Shown piece after piece: positions 7,093 through 14,008 of a stretch of DNA of 14,275 nt. Below the pieces are notes generated by a model. It ran no database searches. It was not told the origin of the DNA and worked only from the letters and a program-made list of their open reading frames with translations. Position numbers and translations under genes: made by a program. The DNA comes from Holophagales bacterium (lineage in GTDB: Bacteria; Acidobacteriota; Holophagae; Holophagales; Holophagaceae). The stretch lies in the NCBI GenBank assembly GCA_031256155.1, contig JAIRRD010000098.1, forward strand, positions 1 to 14,275, read 5' to 3'. Position 1 is the stretch's first letter; each line of letters starts with the position of its first letter.

Positions 7093-8744
7093 TGGGTTTG
7101 CCTCCAACTTCCATTCTTTTGCTCTACAGCGCACCGAAAGCCAGAACCAAAGAGCCTTGGATGACTTTTTTGCCAATTGGTTTGGGATATATCCAGGCAA
7201 TGTTAAAGAGCCACGGCCACGCTTGCAAGCTGGCTAACCTTACCAATCAGCCCAAAAAAGTGATAGTGGAGTATCTCCAGGAAAAAAAACCAAGTGTAGT
7301 TGGCCTCTCTATGTTCACTTTCAACAGGAAGCGCTGTTATGAACTGGCAAAAATAATACGGGAAACTTGCCCCAAAGTCGTCATATTAGCTGGCGGCCCC
7401 CACCCGACACATCTGGCAAGCGAGGTGTTTGAAGATTGCCCCCAATTAGACGCCATTGTCTGCGGCGAAGGCGAGATACCGATGCTGGAAATTGCCAGGA
7501 GGATGTCGGCGGGGGACAACTGGAAGGAATCCCCTTCGCTCATACTGCGGGACGGAACAAGGACTCACATGGCTCCTCCGGTGGCTGACCTGGATACACT
7601 TGCTCTGCCAGCAGATTATAGCAATTCCCTAAACTGCGGACATAAAGGACAACCAACTGGGGAAGCGCTATATTTTGATGCCGATTACTTTTATGACGCC
7701 GCGCAATTGGGATACCTGAGTACCAGCCGAGGATGTCCGTCCGCTTGCGTTTTTTGCGGTACACCTGAATTCTGGGGTTCTAAAGTCAGATTCCGAAGTC
7801 CAGCGTCCGTAATGCGCGAAATGAAAAACCTCTGGCACGAATATGGCTTGACCTACTTTAACTTGAGAGACGATACATTTACCGCCAATAAATCCAGAGT
7901 CATGGACATATGCTCGGCAATAGCGTCAAGCGGTATTTATCCCCTTTGGAGCTGCCAGTCCAGAGCCAACTTGATAGATGAAGACAAACTTGTTGCTATG
8001 GTGCGCGCCGGATGCGAATTTATCCAATTTGGCCTAGAACATGGCTCTGAAAGAATGCTCGGATTTTTAGATAAAGGCGTGAACCTGAAGCAGGTGTACA
8101 GCGCCCTTTCCACAGTCAGAAAAGTGGGGATGAATCTCGGCATTTACCTGATTACCGGAATCCAAGGCGAAACCAAAGAAGACGTGGCAAAGAGCGAGGC
8201 TCTGATAAAAAAAGTATTGCCACACAATGTGCAGATAAGCCCCCTTGCCGTTTATCCCGGAACACGTCTCTACAGCGACCTCATAGCCAGCGACGCGCTC
8301 ACGCATGATTTTTACCGCAAAAAAAAGGATGTTGAAGTATTCGCTCGTTCTGCCCCTACCAAAGGGCTTGATGACTTTACAACTGAAGCATTGAACCGTT
8401 TGCACCAAACAGCCGAAAAAACACGCGTGCGAGCGCGTTACACTCCTATGGATTTTAAAAAGCAAAAGAGTTTTTTGGGTTGGTGCGCCACAACTAATAT
8501 CCTGTGCGGTGAAGCTGCTGAAGATGCGGGCGACATAGCAGAAGCTGTTTCCCAGTATTCAGAAATCATTAAAATGGAACCCCAAAATCCCTGGGGTTGG
8601 CTAAAGCGTGGTCTGCTTCGCCTCCACCAGGAAAATTTTCAGGCGGCGTCTGTTGATTTTTTGGAAGTCTTTAAACTGACACCCAAAAATAATGAAGTCG
8701 ATGCCGCTATTGTCAGACAGCTTCTGGATCGTCCAGAGTTTTGA
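7092..8744 (+). CDS. Radical SAM protein with B12-binding-like N-terminus and TPR-like C-terminus
   Basis: The 550-residue product has an N-terminal Rossmann-like domain of the B12-binding type (about 7-140; GGPHPTH at 101-107, GEGE at 125-128), a radical SAM barrel with the iron-sulfur motif CPSACVFC (Cys215, Cys219, Cys222), GLEHGSE (314-320) and a TPR-like helical repeat near 474-535. The DxHxxG cobalamin-ligand motif is absent, so if it binds cobalamin it does so base-off or not at all, as in BchE-like and several other B12-radical SAM groups. It probably catalyses a radical methylation, cyclisation or C-S bond reaction; the substrate cannot be inferred from the neighbours. ATG 7092 is preceded by a -10-like element and no ribosome site. 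Its last 32 bases overlap the convergent transporter gene. Confidence 0.9.
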   Translation: MGLPPTSILLLYSAPKARTKEPWMTFLPIGLGYIQAMLKSHGHACKLANLTNQPKKVIVEYLQEKKPSVVGLSMFTFNRKRCYELAKIIRETCPKVVILAGGPHPTHLASEVFEDCPQLDAIVCGEGEIPMLEIARRMSAGDNWKESPSLILRDGTRTHMAPPVADLDTLALPADYSNSLNCGHKGQPTGEALYFDADYFYDAAQLGYLSTSRGCPSACVFCGTPEFWGSKVRFRSPASVMREMKNLWHEYGLTYFNLRDDTFTANKSRVMDICSAIASSGIYPLWSCQSRANLIDEDKLVAMVRAGCEFIQFGLEHGSERMLGFLDKGVNLKQVYSALSTVRKVGMNLGIYLITGIQGETKEDVAKSEALIKKVLPHNVQISPLAVYPGTRLYSDLIASDALTHDFYRKKKDVEVFARSAPTKGLDDFTTEALNRLHQTAEKTRVRARYTPMDFKKQKSFLGWCATTNILCGEAAEDAGDIAEAVSQYSEIIKMEPQNPWGWLKRGLLRLHQENFQAASVDFLEVFKLTPKNNEVDAAIVRQLLDRPEF

Positions 8745-10011
8745 TTTTTTTTCTCACCAGCTTCCCTAACCAGACAGCACTGCCAAGCCACAAGGTTGAT
8801 ATGCCCAAACTTAGCATCCCCAGCGATAGAGAGATGGCCTGAATCAGGGGCGTTATCCAAATACCAATAAAATCGCCAGCCCTATAGACAAATGTATCTA
8901 TGAAGCTTTTTGCTTTGTATTTAGTATCCGGCGTCAGTGGAATGTAAAGCATTTCCCTGACAGGGCGGTCGACAGCGTAGTGTAGCCCCCGCCTCATAAC
9001 CTGGAAAACAGCCAGCGCGGCAAAGCCGGGCCATAGCCACAGAAAACCAAAACCAAGTAGGGTCATAAATGGCAAGATGGTCAATGCAACAGGTATTCCA
9101 ACCCTGGCTATCAACCTGTGTGTAAAAAACAACTGAGCCGCCAAAGTCAACACATTTGACCAGAGGTCTATTTTGGCAAAAGCCGCTGTCCGAGTAGCGC
9201 TGGATGTAAATGTCTGCTCCACCACGCGCCCTTGAAAAATATATAGAAAAGTGCTTGTCAGTGCATAGAGCAGTGTATATAGAGACACAGATTGCAGTAG
9301 GCGTGACTTACACAGTAATGTGAGGCCCGTTGTCACGCTTGGCCCTGGTTCAGCGGATATCTTGATGGTACTGTTGTCAGGCGCTTTGTGTGTCTTAAAA
9401 AGTACCATTACGCAAAGTATGGTCAGTTCCAGCACAGCGGCGGAGATGTAAAAAAGCAAGTGGGAGTGTTCTGAACCAAGCCATGTGCTGAATTTACCCG
9501 TAATCCACGCCCCTACAATGGCTCCAAGCGTTCCGCCGATAGCTATCAAACCAAAGAGACGTTGCCCATTTTCTTTGCTGTAGAGGTCTGACATAAAGGC
9601 CCAGAAAATTGAAACCACAAATAGATTAAATACACTCAGCCAGATATAGAAGGTATAGCCTAATACTGTACCGCCGTGTCCTGGCAGCCATTGATACAAA
9701 AGACCAAAGCCGACCAGCATGACAGCAAAACATTGATAAGTTGCCGGAATAAAAACGCGTCTGGGCCAGCGGGCAACCAAAGCTGAATACAGCGGATTAA
9801 TCAGGGCCATAAAACCCAATGTGTACGACCAAATCAAGGGCAGCTTGTCCACGCCTCTTGAAATGCCAAAAGTTTCGCGCATGGGGCGCAAAAGATAATA
9901 ACTCATCAGGAGTAAAAAGAAATATGCCGTTGAAAGCAAAACAACTCGGTATTCGCCGGTGCTAACCGGCATTAAACGCTTTAACCATGAGTTTTTTGCG
10001 GATGAAGTCAT
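8713..10011 (-). CDS. 12-helix transporter of the NTP/NDP carrier-like / MFS group
   Basis: This 432-residue, almost entirely hydrophobic protein has about 12 helices and a polar central loop (about 207-228). Family-like motifs are the first-helix pattern YFFLLLMSYYLLRPMRETFG (30-49), VFNLFVVSIFWAFMSDLY (127-144) followed by RLFGLIAIGGTLGA, and a late AVDRPVREMLYIPL with KYKAKSFIDT. These are characteristic of bacterial relatives of the ADP/ATP (NTP/NDP exchange) carriers, which lie close to MFS. The substrate is unknown, and nucleotide exchange should not be assumed in a bacterium not known to be intracellular. It begins 9 bases after the thioredoxin-like gene stop, so the two form an operon. 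There is no Shine-Dalgarno; TGCTATAAA lies 8 bases upstream and contains the preceding stop codon. Confidence 0.85.
   Translation of the reverse strand: MTSSAKNSWLKRLMPVSTGEYRVVLLSTAYFFLLLMSYYLLRPMRETFGISRGVDKLPLIWSYTLGFMALINPLYSALVARWPRRVFIPATYQCFAVMLVGFGLLYQWLPGHGGTVLGYTFYIWLSVFNLFVVSIFWAFMSDLYSKENGQRLFGLIAIGGTLGAIVGAWITGKFSTWLGSEHSHLLFYISAAVLELTILCVMVLFKTHKAPDNSTIKISAEPGPSVTTGLTLLCKSRLLQSVSLYTLLYALTSTFLYIFQGRVVEQTFTSSATRTAAFAKIDLWSNVLTLAAQLFFTHRLIARVGIPVALTILPFMTLLGFGFLWLWPGFAALAVFQVMRRGLHYAVDRPVREMLYIPLTPDTKYKAKSFIDTFVYRAGDFIGIWITPLIQAISLSLGMLSLGISTLWLGSAVWLGKLVRKKIKTLDDPEAV
8723..8752 (+). terminator. Intrinsic terminator overlapping the end of the radical SAM gene
   Basis: TCTGGA (8723-8728), loop TCG, TCCAGA (8732-8737), then a T-rich stretch ending in eight T (8745-8752). 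The stem lies within the last codons of the radical SAM gene and the run begins at its stop. It also lies inside the 3' end of the opposing transporter gene, where it has no T-run in that direction. Confidence 0.65.
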
Positions 10012-10020
10012 TTTAGCAGT

Positions 10021-10605
10021 TTATAGCAAATAATTGCGCCTCATTAGCTCAACCAACGCTTCAGCCATTGTCTGGTCTGTCCTGGGTGGGTTTTCTACAA
10101 TACTGCCCACGAGTTTTGTTTTACCGCCCGGAACCTGGGTAAACAACCAGATTGTGGGTACTTTTTTGATTTTTTGCCGAATTGACTGTGGTGGCCAGGC
10201 ACTTTTTTTTGTGGTTTTGTTCCGACTGACACCAATCCAACAGACTGAAATATAAGGGTTTGGCGTCTCAGCGAGCCTAATCAAATCTGGAAGCCAACGA
10301 TGACTGTCTTCGCACCAACTGCCAAAAACAACCGCAATGGTGTAAGGGGTTTCAATAGTTTTCCATTGCTCGGTCAATTCAGGAGAAATCTGAACTTTTT
10401 CATAAACATCATAAAATTCAGAACGATGTCTCAGTATCATCTCCGTTGTAACGGAGCCAATTAATACAGGGTGTTTGTCCTTGCTGTCCAAAGGCAGGTT
10501 ACCTTCCTCAGCCGGGGCGTGTTCATAATGAACTTGTGTTGGAGAGACCTGGACTTCCTGTGAAGAGCCAATTATGACAGCTAGTGAAAACAGCGTGGCC
10601 AGCAT
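10021..10605 (-). CDS. Exported thioredoxin-fold protein with monothiol WCEDS site
   Basis: The 194-residue protein starts with a short hydrophobic segment (2-15, LATLFSLAVIIGSS), probably a signal peptide or anchor. A thioredoxin fold follows: beta strand AVVFGSWCEDS (active site 97-101), helix with LPDLIRLAE, and the cis-proline motif KKVPTIW (Pro150). The active site has one cysteine: the CxxC of thioredoxins reads CEDS, so it cannot form an internal disulfide there. Similar WCxDS proteins exist among bacterial thioredoxin-like families, whose roles are mostly undefined. Cys122 is a possible second thiol. Ribosome site GAGG lies 8 bases before ATG 10605. It is the first gene of a two-gene operon with the transporter. 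Exported thiol handling is the likely theme; the partner is not known. Confidence 0.8.
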   Translation of the reverse strand: MLATLFSLAVIIGSSQEVQVSPTQVHYEHAPAEEGNLPLDSKDKHPVLIGSVTTEMILRHRSEFYDVYEKVQISPELTEQWKTIETPYTIAVVFGSWCEDSHRWLPDLIRLAETPNPYISVCWIGVSRNKTTKKSAWPPQSIRQKIKKVPTIWLFTQVPGGKTKLVGSIVENPPRTDQTMAEALVELMRRNYLL

Positions 10606-10654
10606 GGTATTTACCTCATGTGGAGCAATTCCAGTTTAGTTTAATATGCTATAT

Positions 10655-10765
10655 ATAGCGGTTTAAATTTCGTAGTTAAACTGCTATGCCGGGATTCGTT
10701 TGCGAATCACGGCCGCTCATAGTCCATAGGCGGGCTTGGCTCGCTGTAAATGGACTATGAAAGCG
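10655..10765 (-). repeat. Composite palindromic repeat, copy 2 (inverted)
   Basis: The reverse complement of this stretch aligns end to end with 4775-4886, with only about ten differences and one gap. The order here on the plus strand is P3 (ATAGCGGTTTAA ... AACTGCTAT, 10655-10687), P2 (GATTCGT-TT-GCGAATC, 10693-10708) and P1 (CATAGTCCAT ... ATGGACTATG). Several of the base changes keep pairing as G-U when read on the plus strand. Confidence 0.9.
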
Positions 10766-10792
10766 TAAAGCGCAGACTAAGCACTCCGTGCC

Positions 10793-10817
10793 ATTTCAAC
10801 TTTTTCAAAGTTGAAAT
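10793..10817. repeat. 11-bp perfect hairpin upstream of the tRNA thiolase gene
   Basis: ATTTCAACTTT (10793-10803), loop TTC, AAAGTTGAAAT (10807-10817). It lies 36 bases before the GTG start. It is not a terminator in the plus direction, as no T-run follows. It could be a regulator site or another repeat module. Confidence 0.7.
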
Positions 10818-10853
10818 ACTCTATAAACCATAAGCAAAAGTTTTGAATTATTT

Positions 10854-11657
10854 GTGACAAAAACCAATAAAAATCCTCAGAGCCATCGCCTTTCCAAACT
10901 GCAGCAGCGCCTTAGAAGGAAGATGGGCACAGCTATAGCTGATTATGGCCTCTTAGAGGAAGGAGACAACGTACTTGTTGCTTTGTCCGGAGGCAAAGAC
11001 AGTTGGGTTATGCTGGATTTACTGCTTAACCTGAGCCGTCATGCACCGGTTCGTTTTACTATTTGCGCCGCCACTGTTGATGGTGGATTTCCACTATTTG
11101 ATCCAAGGCCGATTCAGGAACAATGCGCCGAACTGGGTGTTCCCCATATTTTATTGCCAGCGCCCATTAAGCCAGTGCTGGAGGCCAAGCCAGAGTACAG
11201 CCCTTGCGCAATGTGTTCCCGATTACGGCGCGGCGTCCTCTATTCTCACATGCGGGAAGTAAGGCTCACCAAAATGGCTCTTGGTCATAACCTGGACGAT
11301 ATTTTGGAAACACTGCTGATGAATTTGTTTTTTGAAGGCAGATTAAGCACCATGCCTCTGAAATTGTTCAGCAATGACGGCACTGTTACGGTTATCAGAC
11401 CGATGGGAATGTGTGACGAACAGGACATGCTGGAATACGCAAATTTACGCAACTATCCCATTGTTCCAAGTGGTTGTCCGTTGGGTTTGTGTTCCGCGCC
11501 AGCATCAAAGAGATTTCAAATAAAAAAGCTCATCAATGACCTCAACACTGAAGCGCCCGACCTCCGCAGATGTATGCTGCGTGCTATTATGAATGTTAAG
11601 ACGACTCACTTGCTGGATAAAGATTTGCTTAAATTGCCAAAAGAATGGGCTAAATAG
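10854..11657 (+). CDS. ttcA: TtcA-family tRNA 2-thiolation enzyme
   Basis: The 267-residue protein matches TtcA, which uses ATP and an iron-sulfur cluster to convert cytidine 32 of certain tRNAs to 2-thiocytidine. Visible are the N-terminal helix KLQQRLRRKMGTAIAD, the PP-loop SGGKDS (45-50), the cysteine pair CAMC (118-121) followed by SRLRRG, GHNLDDILETLLMNLFFEGR with STMPLKL just after, and further cysteines at 208 and 213 in the position of the third TtcA cluster ligand. The start is GTG 10854; the first ATG is 22 codons further on, inside the conserved helix, so the GTG start fits the family better. There is no clear Shine-Dalgarno. It stands alone on the plus strand between two repeat-rich gaps. 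A related PP-loop tRNA enzyme of the TtuA type is less likely. Confidence 0.92.
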   Translation: MTKTNKNPQSHRLSKLQQRLRRKMGTAIADYGLLEEGDNVLVALSGGKDSWVMLDLLLNLSRHAPVRFTICAATVDGGFPLFDPRPIQEQCAELGVPHILLPAPIKPVLEAKPEYSPCAMCSRLRRGVLYSHMREVRLTKMALGHNLDDILETLLMNLFFEGRLSTMPLKLFSNDGTVTVIRPMGMCDEQDMLEYANLRNYPIVPSGCPLGLCSAPASKRFQIKKLINDLNTEAPDLRRCMLRAIMNVKTTHLLDKDLLKLPKEWAK

Positions 11658-11672
11658 ACTGATATGGCTGTT

Positions 11673-11847
11673 TATAGTCGTTTTACTTGTGGAGCATTGT
11701 TATGCTCTACAAGTAAAACGCGCAGATGCGCTAGACTGCGCCGTAATGGAGCGAGCCGCCATCGGCGGGGAGCGGAATGGAAGGCGTAGGCGGTGCTTGC
11801 CTATCTGTACCGTTTGTCAAGGGCGTTGACTATATAGTCGTTTTACT
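11673..11847. repeat. Repeat mosaic in the tRNA thiolase - propeller gap
   Basis: The gap has no gene. It opens with TATAGTCG (11673) and closes with the 12-base palindrome GACTATATAGTC (11828-11839), so the stretch 11673-11834 is bounded by TATAGTC ... GACTATA, like terminal inverted repeats. Inside are the P4 hairpin, GCGCA-GA-TGCGC (about 11720-11731) and the 40-base block (11753-11792) shared with 4952-4991. A further TATAGTCGTTTTACT (11833-11847) runs into the end of the propeller gene and supplies its TAA stop. Confidence 0.75.
11679..11720 (+). terminator. Strong 19-bp hairpin after the tRNA thiolase gene (repeat module P4)
   Basis: CGTTTTACTTGTGGAGCAT (11679-11697) pairs with ATGCTCTACAAGTAAAACG (11702-11720) through a TGTT loop, with one G-T pair that is G-U in RNA. 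It lies 21 bases after the stop codon and could end or protect the transcript, but has no T-run. Its left arm recurs next to the cutC stop (5033-5054), so it is also a dispersed repeat. Confidence 0.6.
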
Positions 11848-13975
11848 GCGTGACGCTATGGTGGACGAGGATTCCCAGGACAACTGGGCGTTTGGGGTCT
11901 TTGACTTTGTAAACCTTCGCCAGCATGGTTTCGTTGCCCGGCAGGTAGGTCGTGGCCAAGGTGCGGTCGGCGTTTGTGATGTTTGAGGTGCCCTGTAGTT
12001 CCCAGCTCACCTCCGCCATTCCCCATTCGCCTCTGCCCTCCCGGGCGGCGGCATCGCTGTAATAGCCTGAAAAGCGCACTCCCGTGGCATCAAACATGAC
12101 GACAACCTGATTGCCCTCATGGCGGACTTCATATTTGATTACGGTGTCCCCCACGCCGTCCAATGGGATGGTGCCGGTGACAACGCTGGCACTTGCCTCC
12201 GGAGCCGCATTCTTGACGAACACCAGCGCCACGTTGCCGTCGTCCTTACCGAGTCTGAATAGTTGCTCGCCGTTCTTCCAGACAGTGGGTATTCCATCTC
12301 CGGCTCCCCCGGCATAGACATCGCCGCCAGAGAGGAAAAGGGAAGTGACACAAGCAAAGAGGCTACCATCGGAAAGTCGCTGGTGGACCTTGCCGTTTTT
12401 CCAGACCATGGGCACCGCAACGCCATGCTGGTCATATTCGTAGCCCCCAGCATAGATGTCACCACCTGATACGCAGATGGAAAACGCATCTGCCTCTTTG
12501 TCACCGTCACTGAGGCGATGGTAGAGTTTGCCGTTTTTCCACACAGTGGCCAAACTCTTTGACTCTGGGTTGTTTTCTTGCCCTGCGGCATAGACATCGC
12601 CTCCTGAGACCCATATAGGCTCGATGCCAGCATGATGGCTCCCGTCCGTCAGTCGCTGGTGGACCTTACCGTTCTTCCAGACCGTGGCTATCCATTTTCC
12701 CTTGGCGCCATATTCGCGCCCCCCGGCATAGACGTTGCTGCCAGAGACAAAAAGCGAATTGATGTTTGTGTCTCTGCTACCTTTGCCCATGGAATGGTGT
12801 ATCGAGCCGTCCTTCTTGACGACTATAGTTCCATCATCATCCACCACCTCGTACACGCCGCCTAAGTCGAATCTCTGGCCTAGGATGTGCCCGTCCGTAC
12901 TGAAGGGCTGGACGCTCTGACCATTCTTCCAGTAGCGGTACTCCCACTGGTAGTAGTTGCCGTGCCGCGTGACTGCGTACACATCTTGGATCGGCTGCGG
13001 CACCACTGTGTTTGGCCCGACTACGAACACGGACTTTGCTATGCCATTTCCGCCCGGCAGCTTCGGGAGTTTCTGCGGAACGCCGTTCTTCCACACCACC
13101 GGGCTTTCGTACCCGCCAGCGACATAGACGTCATTGCCGTGAACGAAGACGGAGTTTGCGAAGTCGGCAAACTCGGCCCCATGCGGAAGTTGCTGACGGG
13201 TGCCGTTTTTCCACAGCGCGGCTCCGATCATGCCCGTGCCCGTCCCGGCCACATACACGTCATTGCCTGAAACAAAGACCGATTCGGCCACCTGCCCTTC
13301 GGGGAGGTAGCTGGGAGTGAGATTTTTCCATAGCACGGCCCCCGATTCGCAGCTTCCCGCGACGTAGATGTCACCGCCAGATACGAAGATGGAGTTGGCG
13401 TTGCCATTGCCGAGAAGTGTGAGCTGATGGTTCTTCAAGAACAGTGCCACGCCATCATGGCGTCCGGCCAAATAGACATCATCGCCCGAAACAAAGACGG
13501 CATTGATCTCATAGCCGTCCGGCAGAGCGGATATTTGACCGTTCTTCCATAAGTGAGACTTAGGGGTCCCGTCATCATAGGCCCATAGGGTCGTGTAGAT
13601 GTCCTTGCCCGACACAAACATGCAGGTCAGGTCTTTGTTCCCCATGCCGTCGAACATCATCCGGCCGTTGTGCCAGATGTTGGAATTGTTGGAGAACTTG
13701 CCACCGACGTAAACATCGTCACCCGATACGGAGACAGCAACCGCATCGCTCTCCCCTTTGGGCGAAAGCTGCTGGAGGACGCCGTCCTTCCAGAGCGCGG
13801 CCTTCCATTGGACGATGCCATTGGCGGCGGGCTTGCCATAGACAGCACCCGCCACGTACACGTGGGTCTCGGACTGTGCGGGGCCGCCCTTTGCCTGATG
13901 CCTTGAGTGTAGGGCCGCAGATGCCAGGAAAAGCAGCGCGGTCAGGGTTGCGAGAAGGATATTGTGCAGTTTCAT
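11843..13975 (-). CDS. Secreted repeat protein of VSGxDVYxxG/WKNG units with an extra C-terminal domain
   Basis: The 710-residue protein has a signal peptide (1-28; core ILLATLTALLFLASAAL). From about 37 to 588 it is a chain of about 12 units of 36-47 residues, each with VSGxDVYxxG and then WKNG plus a short loop, as in VFVSGNDVYVAG and ATVWKNGKVHQRL. The pattern predicts one beta blade per unit, so one or two propellers; unit seven (314-400) is divergent and longer. The last unit ends in NVALVFVK (581-588). A 122-residue C-terminal region, unlike the repeats, follows (GDTVIKYEVRHEGNQVVVMF onward), family unknown. Function is unknown; a surface binding role is the usual guess. Ribosome site GGAG lies 7 bases before ATG. 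It follows a similar gene by 33 bases. Its base composition is much richer in GC than the genes to the left. Confidence 0.88.
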   Translation of the reverse strand: MKLHNILLATLTALLFLASAALHSRHQAKGGPAQSETHVYVAGAVYGKPAANGIVQWKAALWKDGVLQQLSPKGESDAVAVSVSGDDVYVGGKFSNNSNIWHNGRMMFDGMGNKDLTCMFVSGKDIYTTLWAYDDGTPKSHLWKNGQISALPDGYEINAVFVSGDDVYLAGRHDGVALFLKNHQLTLLGNGNANSIFVSGGDIYVAGSCESGAVLWKNLTPSYLPEGQVAESVFVSGNDVYVAGTGTGMIGAALWKNGTRQQLPHGAEFADFANSVFVHGNDVYVAGGYESPVVWKNGVPQKLPKLPGGNGIAKSVFVVGPNTVVPQPIQDVYAVTRHGNYYQWEYRYWKNGQSVQPFSTDGHILGQRFDLGGVYEVVDDDGTIVVKKDGSIHHSMGKGSRDTNINSLFVSGSNVYAGGREYGAKGKWIATVWKNGKVHQRLTDGSHHAGIEPIWVSGGDVYAAGQENNPESKSLATVWKNGKLYHRLSDGDKEADAFSICVSGGDIYAGGYEYDQHGVAVPMVWKNGKVHQRLSDGSLFACVTSLFLSGGDVYAGGAGDGIPTVWKNGEQLFRLGKDDGNVALVFVKNAAPEASASVVTGTIPLDGVGDTVIKYEVRHEGNQVVVMFDATGVRFSGYYSDAAAREGRGEWGMAEVSWELQGTSNITNADRTLATTYLPGNETMLAKVYKVKDPKRPVVLGILVHHSVTQ
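12212..13867 (-). repeat. Coding tandem repeat array (about 12 units of 36-47 codons)
   Basis: The repeats are visible in DNA as well as protein: the complement of TGGAAGAACGG recurs in most units, and the units around 12373-12411 and 12651-12690 share long near-identical stretches. Units 8-11 (residues 403-580) are more alike than the first seven, which suggests recent duplication within the 3' half of the gene. Confidence 0.8.
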
Positions 13976-14008
13976 GGAATTTCTCCAAAAGAATGATTGG
14001 TCGTGCGA

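Larger units (their letters stand above)
10606..10853. other. Divergent 248-base intergenic region, repeat-rich
   Basis: This gap separates the thioredoxin-like gene (minus) from the tRNA thiolase gene (plus). Apart from the thioredoxin-like gene's ribosome site near its left end, everything I can recognise in it is repeat: GCTATATATAGC (10648-10659), copy 2 of the composite palindrome (10655-10765), GCAC-TCC-GTGC (10781-10791) and the hairpin at 10793-10817. No convincing promoter was found for either gene, so transcription may start within repeat DNA. Confidence 0.7.

Noticed and set aside
10655..10765. Insertion sequence
   Set aside because: Too short and non-coding; no transposase frame occurs anywhere in the window.
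12887..13270. Plus-strand 127-residue open frame
   Set aside because: It lies opposite the repeat-protein gene in a GC-rich stretch and has no ribosome site or recognisable domain; it is a shadow of the real frame.
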